Shown in pieces: positions 16,166 to 23,726 of a DNA stretch of 64,000 nucleotides. The stretch comes from Flavobacterium gelatinilyticum (lineage in GTDB: Bacteria; Bacteroidota; Bacteroidia; Flavobacteriales; Flavobacteriaceae). Made by a program: the position numbers and the translations under genes. A model generated the notes under the pieces. That model saw only the letters and a list, made by a program, of their open reading frames with translations, searched no databases and was not told the origin of the DNA. Within the stretch, counting starts at the first letter, position 1. Each line of letters opens with the position of its first letter. The stretch spans positions 4,340,001-4,404,000 of the forward strand of contig NZ_CP114287.1 of the NCBI RefSeq assembly GCF_027111295.1. The letters are read 5' to 3'.

Positions 16166-17425
16166 ATGGTGCATGAAAGAGTAATGGAAAAGCTGTCGAT
16201 TTTAGCCGATGCAGCCAAATATGATGTCTCATGTTCATCGGCACAAAGCAAACGAGAAAACAAAAATAAAGGACTTGGCGATTCTTCGGGTTATGGAATC
16301 TGCCACGCCTTTACCGAAGATGGACGCTGTGTTTCGCTCCTGAAAATCCTGCTTACCAATCATTGTATTTTTGACTGTGCGTATTGCGTAAGCCGAAAAA
16401 GCAACGATATAAAACGCGCCGCTTTTACGGTTCAGGAAGTCGTAGATCTTACGATTGGTTTTTATAGAAGAAATTATATAGAAGGCCTGTTTTTAAGTTC
16501 GGGTATTTTTGATAATGCCGATTACACGATGGAACGTTTAGTGCGCATTGCAAAGAAACTGCGATTAGAAGAAAACTTTAACGGCTACATACATCTTAAA
16601 GCGATTCCCGGCTCGAGCGACGAACTTTTAAAAGAAGCCGGACTCTATGCCGACCGTTTAAGCGTAAATGTCGAAATGCCAACAGAGCAAAGTCTTAAAT
16701 TACTGGCGCCCGATAAAAATCATAAAGATGTGATGAAACCGATGGAATATCTGAAAAATGAAATCGTGGGTTATAAAGAAGAAAAGAAATCAAATTACAA
16801 AACGCCTCTTTTTGCTCCCGCCGGGCAGAGTACACAAATGGTAATTGGAGCAAGTCAGGAAAATGATCTCGAAATTTTGGGCATGGCCAATTATTTTTAT
16901 GACCAGATGAATATGAAACGGGTGTATTATTCCGGTTACGTGCCAATAAGTTATGATAACAGACTTCCGGCAATTGGAACTCCCGTTCCAATGATTCGGG
17001 AAAATCGATTGTATCAGGCCGACTGGTTAATTCGCTATTACGGATTCAATGTCAATGAAATAGTAGGTTTTGACCAGCCAAATCTAGATCTGGATATCGA
17101 CCCAAAATTAGGATGGGCTTTACGAAACCTCAACCAGTTTCCGGTAGATATCAATACAGCAGATCTGGAACTGATTCAGCGTATTCCGGGAATTGGATTT
17201 TTGAGTGCTAAGAAAATTGTCTCTGCCAGAAAGTTTAAAAAACTCCAGCCCGAAGATTTGAAAAAACTGGGAATTGCTTACAATCGTTCCAAATATTTTA
17301 TGGCTTTTGCTTCGCCGTTTTATCTTCAAAAAGATTTGACTTCGGTACAAATTAAAGATCATATTTTAAATTCCCAAAACAGCAAATACAAAAATAATTT
17401 TTCGAACCAGCTCGCTTTATTTTAA
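16166..17425 (+). CDS. Radical SAM protein, putative DNA modification/repair (TIGR03916-like)
   Basis: 419 residues. The radical SAM cluster motif is CX3CX2C (Cys67, Cys71, Cys74 in NHCIFDCAYC). The start EKLSILADAAKYDVSCSSA and the C-terminal helix-hairpin-helix (DLELIQRIPGIGFLSAKKIV at about 333-352) are hallmarks of the rSAM family usually linked to uracil-DNA-glycosylase-like genes. The HhH suggests DNA binding. It is followed after 4 bp by its usual partner, a DUF4130/TIGR03915 protein, so the two likely act together. An in-frame ATG at 16184 is an alternative start. The reaction catalysed is unknown. Confidence 0.85.
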   Translation: MVHERVMEKLSILADAAKYDVSCSSAQSKRENKNKGLGDSSGYGICHAFTEDGRCVSLLKILLTNHCIFDCAYCVSRKSNDIKRAAFTVQEVVDLTIGFYRRNYIEGLFLSSGIFDNADYTMERLVRIAKKLRLEENFNGYIHLKAIPGSSDELLKEAGLYADRLSVNVEMPTEQSLKLLAPDKNHKDVMKPMEYLKNEIVGYKEEKKSNYKTPLFAPAGQSTQMVIGASQENDLEILGMANYFYDQMNMKRVYYSGYVPISYDNRLPAIGTPVPMIRENRLYQADWLIRYYGFNVNEIVGFDQPNLDLDIDPKLGWALRNLNQFPVDINTADLELIQRIPGIGFLSAKKIVSARKFKKLQPEDLKKLGIAYNRSKYFMAFASPFYLQKDLTSVQIKDHILNSQNSKYKNNFSNQLALF

Positions 17426-17429
17426 TCTC

Positions 17430-18197
17430 ATGACGCAATTAATTTACGATAGCACGTACGAAGGATGGCTTACGGCAGTATTCGAAATTTATGAATACAA
17501 ACTGACAGATGTTGTCTTCATAACCGATGAATTTTCGAGTACACGGCTGTTTGCAAAAACGCATTTGGTAATGACCGATATTGCAAAGGCGAAACGTGTT
17601 TTAACCGGACTCAGACAACGCCTTTCTGCAGATGGTCTTGAAAAAATATATTATGCTTTTCTGTCAGGATCAGAACAGATCGAAGAAATTTTGTTCCGAT
17701 TTGTAAAATATGTCTTTGAAAGTTCTGAAAATATAGAAGGAGATTTAAGCAATCCCGAAGTTGCAGCAGTTAGAAAAGCGGCGCATTCTACAGGAAAAGA
17801 AAGTCACCGAATGAAAGCTTTTGTTCGGTTTAAATTAACAAAAGACGAATTGTATTATGCCATTATCGAACCCGACTGCGATGTATTGTCTTTGATTCAA
17901 AATCATTTTAAAAACAGATATGCTGACCAGCGCTGGCTTATTTATGATGCAAAACGCAAATATGGGGTGTATTATGATCTTGAAAATATTTCAACGGTAC
18001 AAATACAGTTTAATGCCAATACATCTTCTGCTTTAGCCGAAATCAACGATGAAGAAGAAGAATTTTTTCAGAATCTCTGGCGCCGTTATTTCAGCAGTGT
18101 AAACATAGAATCCAGAAAAAACACCAAACTTCATTTGCAGCATATGCCAAAACGATATTGGAAAAATCTAACAGAGAAAATTCCAAATCTAAAGTAA
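17430..18197 (+). CDS. TIGR03915/DUF4130 family, putative DNA metabolism protein
   Basis: 255 residues. Recognised from the start LIYDSTYEGWLTAVFEIYEY, the central VRKAAHSTGKESHRMKAFVR and the C-terminal HLQHMPKRYWKNLTEK. In many bacteria this domain is fused to, or encoded beside, a uracil-DNA-glycosylase-family domain and the rSAM partner; here it stands alone, with no UDG part in the protein or in the next genes. Start is 4 bp after the rSAM stop, which indicates one operon. Presumed to act on DNA, but no activity is established for the family. Confidence 0.85.
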   Translation: MTQLIYDSTYEGWLTAVFEIYEYKLTDVVFITDEFSSTRLFAKTHLVMTDIAKAKRVLTGLRQRLSADGLEKIYYAFLSGSEQIEEILFRFVKYVFESSENIEGDLSNPEVAAVRKAAHSTGKESHRMKAFVRFKLTKDELYYAIIEPDCDVLSLIQNHFKNRYADQRWLIYDAKRKYGVYYDLENISTVQIQFNANTSSALAEINDEEEEFFQNLWRRYFSSVNIESRKNTKLHLQHMPKRYWKNLTEKIPNLK

Positions 18198-18222
18198 AAT
18201 CTATGCAATTATAAAATGAACA

Positions 18223-18342
18223 TTTTAAGCACATAGAAGCATAGATTTCAGACATAAAAAACAGCAAAACCCGGCTATGTTAATTCAGACCAGTGAAACG
18301 CCTTTTTTAAGTTTAAAGAACTATGTCTCTATGTGTTAAAAA
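18223..18342. repeat. Inverted array of CATAG octamers
   Basis: Left arm 18222-18248 holds CACATAGA and AGCATAGA as adjacent octamers after TTTTAAG; right arm 18319-18342 holds ACTATGTC and TCTATGTG followed by TTAAAA, the reverse complement arrangement. About 70 bp separate the arms. Similar octamer arrays with other sequences occur at 57099-57201 and 58314-58389. Confidence 0.6.
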
Positions 18343-18345
18343 TAT

Positions 18346-18555
18346 AATTATAACCCGTTGAATGCAATTGTTTTCTATGTAAGATTTAAAAATTATAACA
18401 CGGATAAAACAGATTTGCTTCGCAAAAACGCGGATATAACTGATTTATACATTAAATAAAAAAAATCCGTGAAAATCCGCGTCTTCGTGATAACGAATTC
18501 GCCTAATCCGCGTCAAAATATATAATTTTTGAATTACACCCAACGGGTTAATTAT
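18346..18555. repeat. ~210-bp intergenic element with inverted ends
   Basis: The ends AATTATAACCCGTTGAATGC (left) and the inverted AACGGGTTAATTA at 18542-18554 share TAACCCGTT(G) in opposite orientation. The interior is rich in CGGAT/ATCCG words in opposite orientations (CACGGATAAA, CGCGGATATA; then AATCCGTGAA, AATCCGCGTC), so it can fold into a long hairpin. No ORF is present. With the octamer array it fills the 375-bp gap 18198-18572. Confidence 0.55.
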
Positions 18556-18572
18556 ATTCAACAGATTAAATT

Positions 18573-20039
18573 CTATTTACTTTTCTTTAAAGCATCCAGC
18601 AATTCTGCCAGATCGACTACGCCGTAAGTTGACGAATAATCAGAAACAGCATAAGGTAATATAAGACTGTTATTGTGAATAATAGCGCCGCAGGAGTAGA
18701 CCACATTGGGTACATAACCTTCGCGTTCGTCTTCAAGAGGCGAGAGCAGCGGTTCTTTTAATCGGCCGATTTCTTTAGACGGATCATCAAGATCAAACAA
18801 CGAAGCTCCTATGCAATAACGACGCATTGTACCAACACCGTGCGTAATTACAAGCCAGCCTTCTTCGGTCCAAAGAGGAGAACCGCAGTTTCCTATCTGA
18901 GTCAGTTCCCACGTATAACGAGGTTCCTGCAGCAGGATTGGATTATTCCATTGTGTTGGCCTTTCAGAATACATAATATAATTGTTTACACCATCAATAC
19001 GGGCGAGCATGGCATATTTGCCTTTTATCTTTCGCGGAAACAAAGCCAGGTTTTTATTCTGTGCTCCTGTACCGTGCAGAGGCATTACTCTGAATGTGTA
19101 AAAATCTTCGGTAGAAATTAATTTCGGTAAAATCGCATGTCCGTTATAAGCGGTATAAGTCGCCATAACGCGAACCGAATTATCATCATCAACAAAACGA
19201 ACAAAACGGGCATCTTCTATACCGCGGCTTTCAGAATCGGAGATAGGGAAAATAACACGTTCTGTAATATCAGAATCGTGTTTGAACTGCAAATCATAAA
19301 ACGAATTCGCCAGCCAGAGCATTTCTTCAAGCGCTGTTCTTCGTTCCTGACGAATCAACGGATCGTTTAAAGCCGTTTCCAGCATATTTTTTAATACAGC
19401 AAATTCAAATTCTTCAGGCAGATCCTGCATAATCTGTGCGATGTATTTATCATGAGTATGCATTTCGAACAATTTTGATAAAAATCGTTCTTTGTTGAAT
19501 AAGGTTTTGTGCTCAATTTCGGCCTTGTCGATATGATGGCCTATTTTCATAATCTGCAGATTGTTGTTTTTATCGAGGATTCCTCTTCTAAAAACAATCG
19601 AAGAAATATGACCTTCTCCCGTAGCACGGAAAGAAATAATAACACGTTTTTCACCGGCTTCTAATCCAGACTGGTCAAAATCCTCGACTATCGAAGGGTT
19701 AAAAATCGCAGCCGATTCTATCGCATATTCCATTGTACAATACGAACCAATCAGCATTTTCCGGTTCAGCGACATGGCTTCATAATCAATCTGCATGGCC
19801 TCGATAAGATCACGGATTCTTTCGCAGTGTCTAAAAAATATGGCTGAAATATTACGGTGTCTTCGGGCAAATTCCCTAAGCGTTTGTTCTAACGTTTCTA
19901 TTACTTGTTTTTCGTCCAGTAACATGATACGAAGTACCATCTGCTGGGTTCTTTCGTTGCCGTTCATAAAGTAACGGGCAACAACTCTTCTGGAATCGGG
20001 GGTAAATTTTATGTTTTTTCTGGTGACTGATACTCGCAT
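18573..20039 (-). CDS. GH130-type glycoside phosphorylase/hydrolase
   Basis: 488 residues from the ATG at 20039; the open frame extends 60 codons upstream but that part is low-complexity and unlike the family, whereas MRVSVTRKNIKFTPDSRRVV is a typical start. The C-terminal ~300 residues show the five-bladed propeller motifs of GH130: SRGIEDARFVRFVDDDNS with Glu-Asp at the active site, LFPRKIKGKYAMLARIDGVN, TEEGWLVITHGVG, and VPNVVYSCGAI. GH130 enzymes phosphorolyse or hydrolyse beta-mannosides. The N-terminal ~170-residue helical extension is seen in the longer subgroup. No glycosyltransferase partner is adjacent. Cytosolic (no signal peptide). Confidence 0.85.
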   Translation of the reverse strand: MRVSVTRKNIKFTPDSRRVVARYFMNGNERTQQMVLRIMLLDEKQVIETLEQTLREFARRHRNISAIFFRHCERIRDLIEAMQIDYEAMSLNRKMLIGSYCTMEYAIESAAIFNPSIVEDFDQSGLEAGEKRVIISFRATGEGHISSIVFRRGILDKNNNLQIMKIGHHIDKAEIEHKTLFNKERFLSKLFEMHTHDKYIAQIMQDLPEEFEFAVLKNMLETALNDPLIRQERRTALEEMLWLANSFYDLQFKHDSDITERVIFPISDSESRGIEDARFVRFVDDDNSVRVMATYTAYNGHAILPKLISTEDFYTFRVMPLHGTGAQNKNLALFPRKIKGKYAMLARIDGVNNYIMYSERPTQWNNPILLQEPRYTWELTQIGNCGSPLWTEEGWLVITHGVGTMRRYCIGASLFDLDDPSKEIGRLKEPLLSPLEDEREGYVPNVVYSCGAIIHNNSLILPYAVSDYSSTYGVVDLAELLDALKKSK

Positions 20040-20343
20040 ATTTTTATTTTTAATTAAGAAAACAAGAGCATTTTTATAGTTAAAACATATTGGGCAGAAA
20101 GAAAAACAAAACCTGCGTATAATAAGATTTCTATTGGCTTCGAACTTGTTTTTGTAATAACAAGTTACTGAATTTGTTAAAGAAAAAAAACTTAATTTTT
20201 TATTAAAATTACTAAACAATCTTTTAATTTGTAGTTTTTTATTCTGATAATGAGTTAAATAGCTGAATTTGTTCTAAAGAATTGCGCTCAAACTTCATTC
20301 TAACGTTTCGGGGGTAGAAATGAGCAGCATAATTTTTTAAACG

Positions 20344-20351
20344 TATTTTTG
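20344..20351 (+). promoter_or_regulatory. -7 element of the nucleosidase gene
   Basis: TATTTTTG matches TAnnTTTG, 22 bp before the ATG at 20374. The rest of the 334-bp gap 20040-20373 is AT-rich with no other recognisable feature. Confidence 0.5.
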
Positions 20352-20373
20352 CAGACAGAAATTATAATAACCC

Positions 20374-20976
20374 ATGATAAAAATTAACCCAAAAGAATCT
20401 TTTGCAAAAGCGGATATTCTGTTTTCTTTTGCATTGGAATCTGAAGCTGCCGAAGTTTTTCGCGGACAAAATACTTTAATTACCGGAATAGGAAAAGTCA
20501 ATGCAGCGTATGAATTATCAAAAGCAATTCAGCAAAAAAGACCTTCTGTAATTATCAACCTCGGATCTGCCGGAAGCAGCTGTTTCCAAAAAGGCGAAGT
20601 AATCTGCTGTACCAAATTTGTACAAAGAGACATGGACGTTCGCGGATTGGGTTTTGCGCTATACGAAACCCCATTATCCGGTCTGCCTCCGGTTCTCGAA
20701 TATGGTCTGCTGATGGACGGTTTGCAGGAAGGCATTTGCGGAACAGGCGATAACTTCGAAATGGGACATTGTTCCGACGCTTATAATGTAGTAGATATGG
20801 AAGCCTATTCATTAGCCATGATTGCAATGAAAGAGAATATTCCGTTTTTATGCCTGAAATATGTTTCAGACGGTGCCGATGATAATGCCGCCGAAGACTG
20901 GACCGTTCAGGTTCATAAAGCCGCAATCGCGTACGGAAAAATTTTAGGTTTAATTGAAGAAGATATTTTGAGTTAG
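20374..20976 (+). CDS. Nucleosidase / PNP-UDP phosphorylase superfamily protein
   Basis: 200 residues, slightly short for MTA/SAH nucleosidase (about 230). Family marks: FSFALESEAAEV near the start with the catalytic-like Glu, TLITGIGKVNAAYELSKAIQ, INLGSAGS, and the ribose-binding/catalytic motif NVVDMEAYSLAMIA followed by FLCLKYVSDGADDNAAEDW with the Asp acid. The protein should cleave N-glycosidic bonds of a purine nucleoside, possibly methylthioadenosine or adenosylhomocysteine. It is a single-gene transcript by its own promoter. I do not assign mtnN because the sequence is shorter and divergent. Confidence 0.8.
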   Translation: MIKINPKESFAKADILFSFALESEAAEVFRGQNTLITGIGKVNAAYELSKAIQQKRPSVIINLGSAGSSCFQKGEVICCTKFVQRDMDVRGLGFALYETPLSGLPPVLEYGLLMDGLQEGICGTGDNFEMGHCSDAYNVVDMEAYSLAMIAMKENIPFLCLKYVSDGADDNAAEDWTVQVHKAAIAYGKILGLIEEDILS

Positions 20977-21068
20977 ATTAAAATATTCCTGTCTGAAAAA
21001 TTGTACTTTTGTTTTTGAAATCAAACAAATACATATTTTGCTGATTCGTTTTCCGTATCGTACAGAAT

Positions 21069-21091
21069 AGAATATGTAACCTACATATTCT
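21069..21091. promoter_or_regulatory. Perfect 10-bp inverted repeat, probable operator of the XRE gene
   Basis: AGAATATGTA-ACC-TACATATTCT, flanked on the left by a further half-site TACAGAATA (21061-21069) and with another half-site TACATATT at 21030-21037. It lies 24 bp upstream of the -7 element of the helix-turn-helix gene, so autoregulation is likely. Confidence 0.65.
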
Positions 21092-21114
21092 GTAAATTTT
21101 ATATTCTTAATTAT

Positions 21115-21122
21115 TATCTTTG
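21115..21122 (+). promoter_or_regulatory. -7 element very close to the XRE start codon
   Basis: TATCTTTG fits TAnnTTTG and ends only 4 bp before the ATG at 21127, which would give a nearly leaderless mRNA. A weaker alternative TACTTTTG lies at 21004-21011. Confidence 0.45.
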
Positions 21123-21126
21123 AGCT

Positions 21127-21534
21127 ATGAGCACAATAACAAAACCAAGTCACATAGGGCGAAAAATCAGCCGTATCCGTGAAATGAGAGATATGAAGCA
21201 GGAAGCACTGGCACAGGCGCTTGGAACAAACCAACAAGCGATTTCTGCAATGGAAAACAGTGAAAATGTCGATGAAGAAAAACTGGTTGAAGTAGCCAAA
21301 GCTTTAGGCGTAACAGTTGAAGCGCTTAAGAATTTTTCTGAAGAAGCGGTATTTAGTTATTTTAATAATTTTTATGATAACAGCCAGGGAACTATAGGGA
21401 ATCATTACTGTACCTTTAATCCTTTGGACAAATTAATCCAATCTCACGAAGAACAGATTAAACTCTACGAACGTTTAGTTCAGGCAGAAAAAGATAAAGT
21501 TGAATATTTAGAAAAATTAGTAAAAGATAAATAG
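21127..21534 (+). CDS. XRE-family helix-turn-helix regulator with C-terminal coiled coil
   Basis: 135 residues. HTH_3 domain at about 11-66 (ISRIREMRDMKQEALAQALG, NQQAISAMENSENVDEEKLV). A linker with FSEEAVFSYFNNFYDNSQGT follows, and residues ~100-135 are a heptad-like charged helix (QSHEEQIKLYERLVQAEKDK) that probably dimerises. The strong inverted repeat just upstream suggests that it represses itself. It is a single-gene unit closed by a terminator at 21562. No toxin partner is adjacent. Confidence 0.85.
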   Translation: MSTITKPSHIGRKISRIREMRDMKQEALAQALGTNQQAISAMENSENVDEEKLVEVAKALGVTVEALKNFSEEAVFSYFNNFYDNSQGTIGNHYCTFNPLDKLIQSHEEQIKLYERLVQAEKDKVEYLEKLVKDK

Positions 21535-21561
21535 GCTTTTATAAAAAGATATATTGATGGG

Positions 21562-21592
21562 AAAAGAGACTTTTATAAGGTCTCTTTTTTTT
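21562..21592 (+). terminator. Terminator of the XRE gene
   Basis: AGAGAC, a 9-nt loop, GTCTCT and a run of eight T, 28 bp after the stop. Confidence 0.8.
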
Positions 21593-21621
21593 GCATTTTG
21601 TTATCTAATGATTTAACGAAA

Positions 21622-21993
21622 CTATTTAATTTCAATCCAACGGCTTGTCTCTAACTGCTTTTCAAATAAGAAAACTAACTGCTTCTTTTTCATAATAAAA
21701 AACTTTTCTCTTGCATTATCTTTTTCTATAAGTTTCAACGTATCATTATTAGTTTTCCATGAGCCATTAGTTGTTATTACCTTAAAAGGAATATTTTTTC
21801 GCGCATTTCTTTTTGAAGTAAATTTTTGTTCAAATAGATAATAAGATTTGTCATCTGATAATTCCAAAATCATTACGTTATACGAATACCCTAAAGCATC
21901 ATGAGCCTCTATGACACTTCTAAAAATTCTATCCTTTTTTTGAGCATAAACAACACAAAGAGGAAAGAAAAGTAGAATAAAGATTTTTTTCAT
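21622..21993 (-). CDS. Small secreted protein of unknown function
   Basis: 123 residues from the ATG at 21993; the frame extends 26 codons further up, but that part is translated repeat DNA (the REP-like element at 22030-22061). From 21993 a clean Sec signal peptide appears (MKKIFILLFFPLCVVYAQ), then a mixed beta domain with GSWKTNNDTLKLIEKDN, a phrase common in small lipocalin-like or META-like 'template' proteins of Bacteroidota that describe a cost/response curve. No family is assigned. It is co-directional with the lipoprotein gene at 22068-22415. Confidence 0.65.
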   Translation of the reverse strand: MKKIFILLFFPLCVVYAQKKDRIFRSVIEAHDALGYSYNVMILELSDDKSYYLFEQKFTSKRNARKNIPFKVITTNGSWKTNNDTLKLIEKDNAREKFFIMKKKQLVFLFEKQLETSRWIEIK

Positions 21994-22029
21994 ACGAGAT
22001 TGTTTTGTTTTTTCTCTAGTGGATGGTAC

Positions 22030-22061
22030 GCCTTCTGCTGGCGCGAGCGTCTCGCTCGTGC
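22030..22061. repeat. REP-like element, copy A
   Basis: Contains the 23-bp core at 22038-22060 (CTGGCGCGAG...CTCGTG) with an internal hairpin CGAGCG-TCT-CGCTCG. An identical core in the opposite orientation is at 22449-22471. The GC content is far above the surroundings. It ends 6 bp before the stop of the lipoprotein gene. Confidence 0.75.
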
Positions 22062-22067
22062 TTATCG

Positions 22068-22415
22068 TCAATTATAAACCTTTCCTTCACACTCAAAATT
22101 AAATTTGAGAACAGTATCTTTTTTATGTACGCTAAAAATAAGTTCGTTTTTCTTCTTAATGATAGTATCGCCTATTTCTATATAGGATTTATAACTTGCC
22201 CACCATAAATCACTAGTAGGCGATTTACAATCACACTCTTTTTTGGTGATTGGATTAATGCCTTTATAACCAAATCTTCCGTCATGAATGCCTGGCATTT
22301 TTTTTACAATTAACAAACATTCATCTTCTTTCATGTCTTTGGCTGCGACATCGCAGTCGCCTAATATTCCACATGAATATAAAAATAAGCAACAAATAAA
22401 AATAATATATTTCAT
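22068..22415 (-). CDS. Small Cys-containing lipoprotein of unknown function
   Basis: 115 residues from the ATG at 22415; the longer frame starting at 22481 would translate the upstream REP-like copy and is rejected. Signal peptide with lipobox LYSC, acylated Cys15. The mature part has paired Cys (CDCKSPTSD) and a beta-rich C-terminus (ELIFSVHKKDTVLKFNFECE). No family recognised. The gene lies exactly between two inverted copies of a REP-like element (22030-22061 and 22449-22479). Confidence 0.65.
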   Translation of the reverse strand: MKYIIFICCLFLYSCGILGDCDVAAKDMKEDECLLIVKKMPGIHDGRFGYKGINPITKKECDCKSPTSDLWWASYKSYIEIGDTIIKKKNELIFSVHKKDTVLKFNFECEGKVYN

Positions 22416-22448
22416 AGTATGGAATGGCTTTTTTATTTTGAATGCGTT

Positions 22449-22479
22449 CACGAGCGAGACGCTCGCGCCAGCTAGAGGC
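22449..22479. repeat. REP-like element, copy B (inverted)
   Basis: Reverse complement of the copy A core (23 of 23 bp at 22449-22471), followed by AGCTAGAGGC where copy A has the related GCCTTCTG. Together the copies bracket the lipoprotein gene as inverted repeats. Confidence 0.75.
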
Positions 22480-22562
22480 ATTTAAAATAGTTAAGGGTGC
22501 CAAAATGAACCTTTAACTTTGTATTCAATATTAGCATATCAACGCCAAATAAGATCAAAATC

Positions 22563-23048
22563 TTAATAAGAAACATCATTATATTTTTTCAAAATTTTTG
22601 TTCCGATTTCAGTAGATTTCCAAATTTCAATTCTATAATAATCATTGTCAACATCATTTGCTAAATCTGTTTCCAGTACACTATTAAAATTTGATCCATA
22701 AACTCGAACTCTATAGTTGCCTGGCTCAAGTTTTAAAGATAGCTCTACATGATTGTCTGGGCAGTTTAATATTTGCACATCACCTGATGCTATATAAATA
22801 CACCCCTCAACAATATGATCATATAACTCATAATTTATATTAGCGTTCGGCTTATCTAATATTTCAATTTCTCCTTTTACATTTCCATAGCATTGCGTAC
22901 CAATACCAACAACTCCTTTATCTAGAGCCAAATGAGAAAAAAAAGCTTCCTCATTCCAGAACTCACTTGGATCAATTTCAGCTTTTATTACAGCGTCCTC
23001 AAGATAAAATTGATTGTATTCGGTATAAAAATTAAATTTATGTTTCAT
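22563..23048 (-). CDS. Hypothetical cytosolic protein, possibly immunity-like
   Basis: 161 residues without signal peptide or membrane segment. It is acidic and beta-rich. The order EPGNYRVRVYGSNF, then an acidic linker, then DNDYYRIEIWKST resembles a pattern seen in small ComJ-like nuclease-inhibitor and immunity-type families. It stands about 430 bp downstream of the RHS operon on the same strand, separated by a repeat element and a terminator, so it could be an orphan immunity gene. The resemblance is weak and the function unknown. Confidence 0.55.
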   Translation of the reverse strand: MKHKFNFYTEYNQFYLEDAVIKAEIDPSEFWNEEAFFSHLALDKGVVGIGTQCYGNVKGEIEILDKPNANINYELYDHIVEGCIYIASGDVQILNCPDNHVELSLKLEPGNYRVRVYGSNFNSVLETDLANDVDNDYYRIEIWKSTEIGTKILKKYNDVSY

Positions 23049-23081
23049 GTTTTTTTATATAGATTACATTAAGTCTCTTTA

Positions 23082-23284
23082 TGCTGGCGCGAGTGCAATG
23101 TTATTAAGTTAAGAGATTTTTGATTGTAGATTAACAGTTTTTGATTTCGAATTTTAACATTGATAATAAAAAAGATGCTGTTTCCTGTCCTCAAACATCT
23201 GAAATTATAAGTTGTTAAGCAGAAATCTTCAATCAAATCATCATTTATCCCTTAACTTAATGACATTGTGCTCGTGCCAGCAGG
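23082..23284. repeat. ~200-bp MITE-like element with inverted ends
   Basis: Left end TGCTGGCGCGAGTGCAATG followed by TTATTAAGTTAAG; right end CTTAACTTAATGACATTG followed by TGCTCGTGCCAGCA. The arms match over about 30 bp with few mismatches. The outermost CTGGC(G/A)CGAG is the same core as in the REP-like copies A and B. The interior (about 135 bp) has no ORF. The element occupies much of the 432-bp gap 23049-23480. Confidence 0.65.
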
Positions 23285-23387
23285 AGGTATTTGCCATTGC
23301 AAAAATTACATTTTATTTTCATGACCTAATTTGAAACACTAAGGTATGGCAAAAGCAATTTAAGGCTTATTAAAATACAAAAAACGA

Positions 23388-23416
23388 AAGAGACGACCTG
23401 CCGGCTGTCTCTTTTT
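23388..23416 (-). terminator. Terminator downstream of the RHS operon
   Basis: On the minus strand AAAGAGAC, a 12-nt loop and GTCTCTTT followed by CGTTTTTTG. It lies 65 bp beyond the stop of the small two-TM gene. Confidence 0.65.
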
Positions 23417-23480
23417 CTATTCAATAATTAAAGGTTAAACTTATTTTTCAGTCAGTTAAGTGGTTAAACTATAAAAACAC

Positions 23481-23726
23481 CTACTCTGATACACTATCCT
23501 TTTTTTTAAGACAATATATTCCTAATGCTAAATCAAATATTATACCTGAATAAATTATAAAATATTGTTCTGTAGATAAACAAGGAGGACAATTATGTTG
23601 ATCTAAACAAGGTTCGCATAAAGGTTGATAATAATAATAGAGAGATATTAATGAAAAATTAACAATTAGTATTTTGATAAAACAATTTCTAATTACTTTA
23701 TTTATTAGGTCTACCATTGATTTCAT
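23481..23726 (-). CDS. Small two-TM protein overlapping the RHS toxin gene; candidate immunity protein
   Basis: 81 residues from the ATG at 23726, overlapping the 3' end of the RHS gene by 29 bp in another frame (an ATG at 23717 is an alternative). Two hydrophobic helices (CFIKILIVNFSLISLYYYY at about 15-33 and YFIIYSGIIFDLALGIYCL at about 55-73) bracket a Cys-rich loop, CEPCLDQHNCPPC, with two CxxC-like pairs. Polymorphic toxin genes are normally followed by a tightly linked immunity gene, and this is the only candidate in that position. Topology would put the Cys loop in the periplasm or the cytoplasm; no family is recognised. Confidence 0.6.
   Translation of the reverse strand: MKSMVDLINKVIRNCFIKILIVNFSLISLYYYYQPLCEPCLDQHNCPPCLSTEQYFIIYSGIIFDLALGIYCLKKKDSVSE

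Noticed and set aside
18573..20219. 548-residue version of the GH130-type protein
   Set aside because: The first 60 codons are low-complexity, Phe/Lys/Asn/Cys-rich and unlike the family; the ATG at 20039 gives the typical start.
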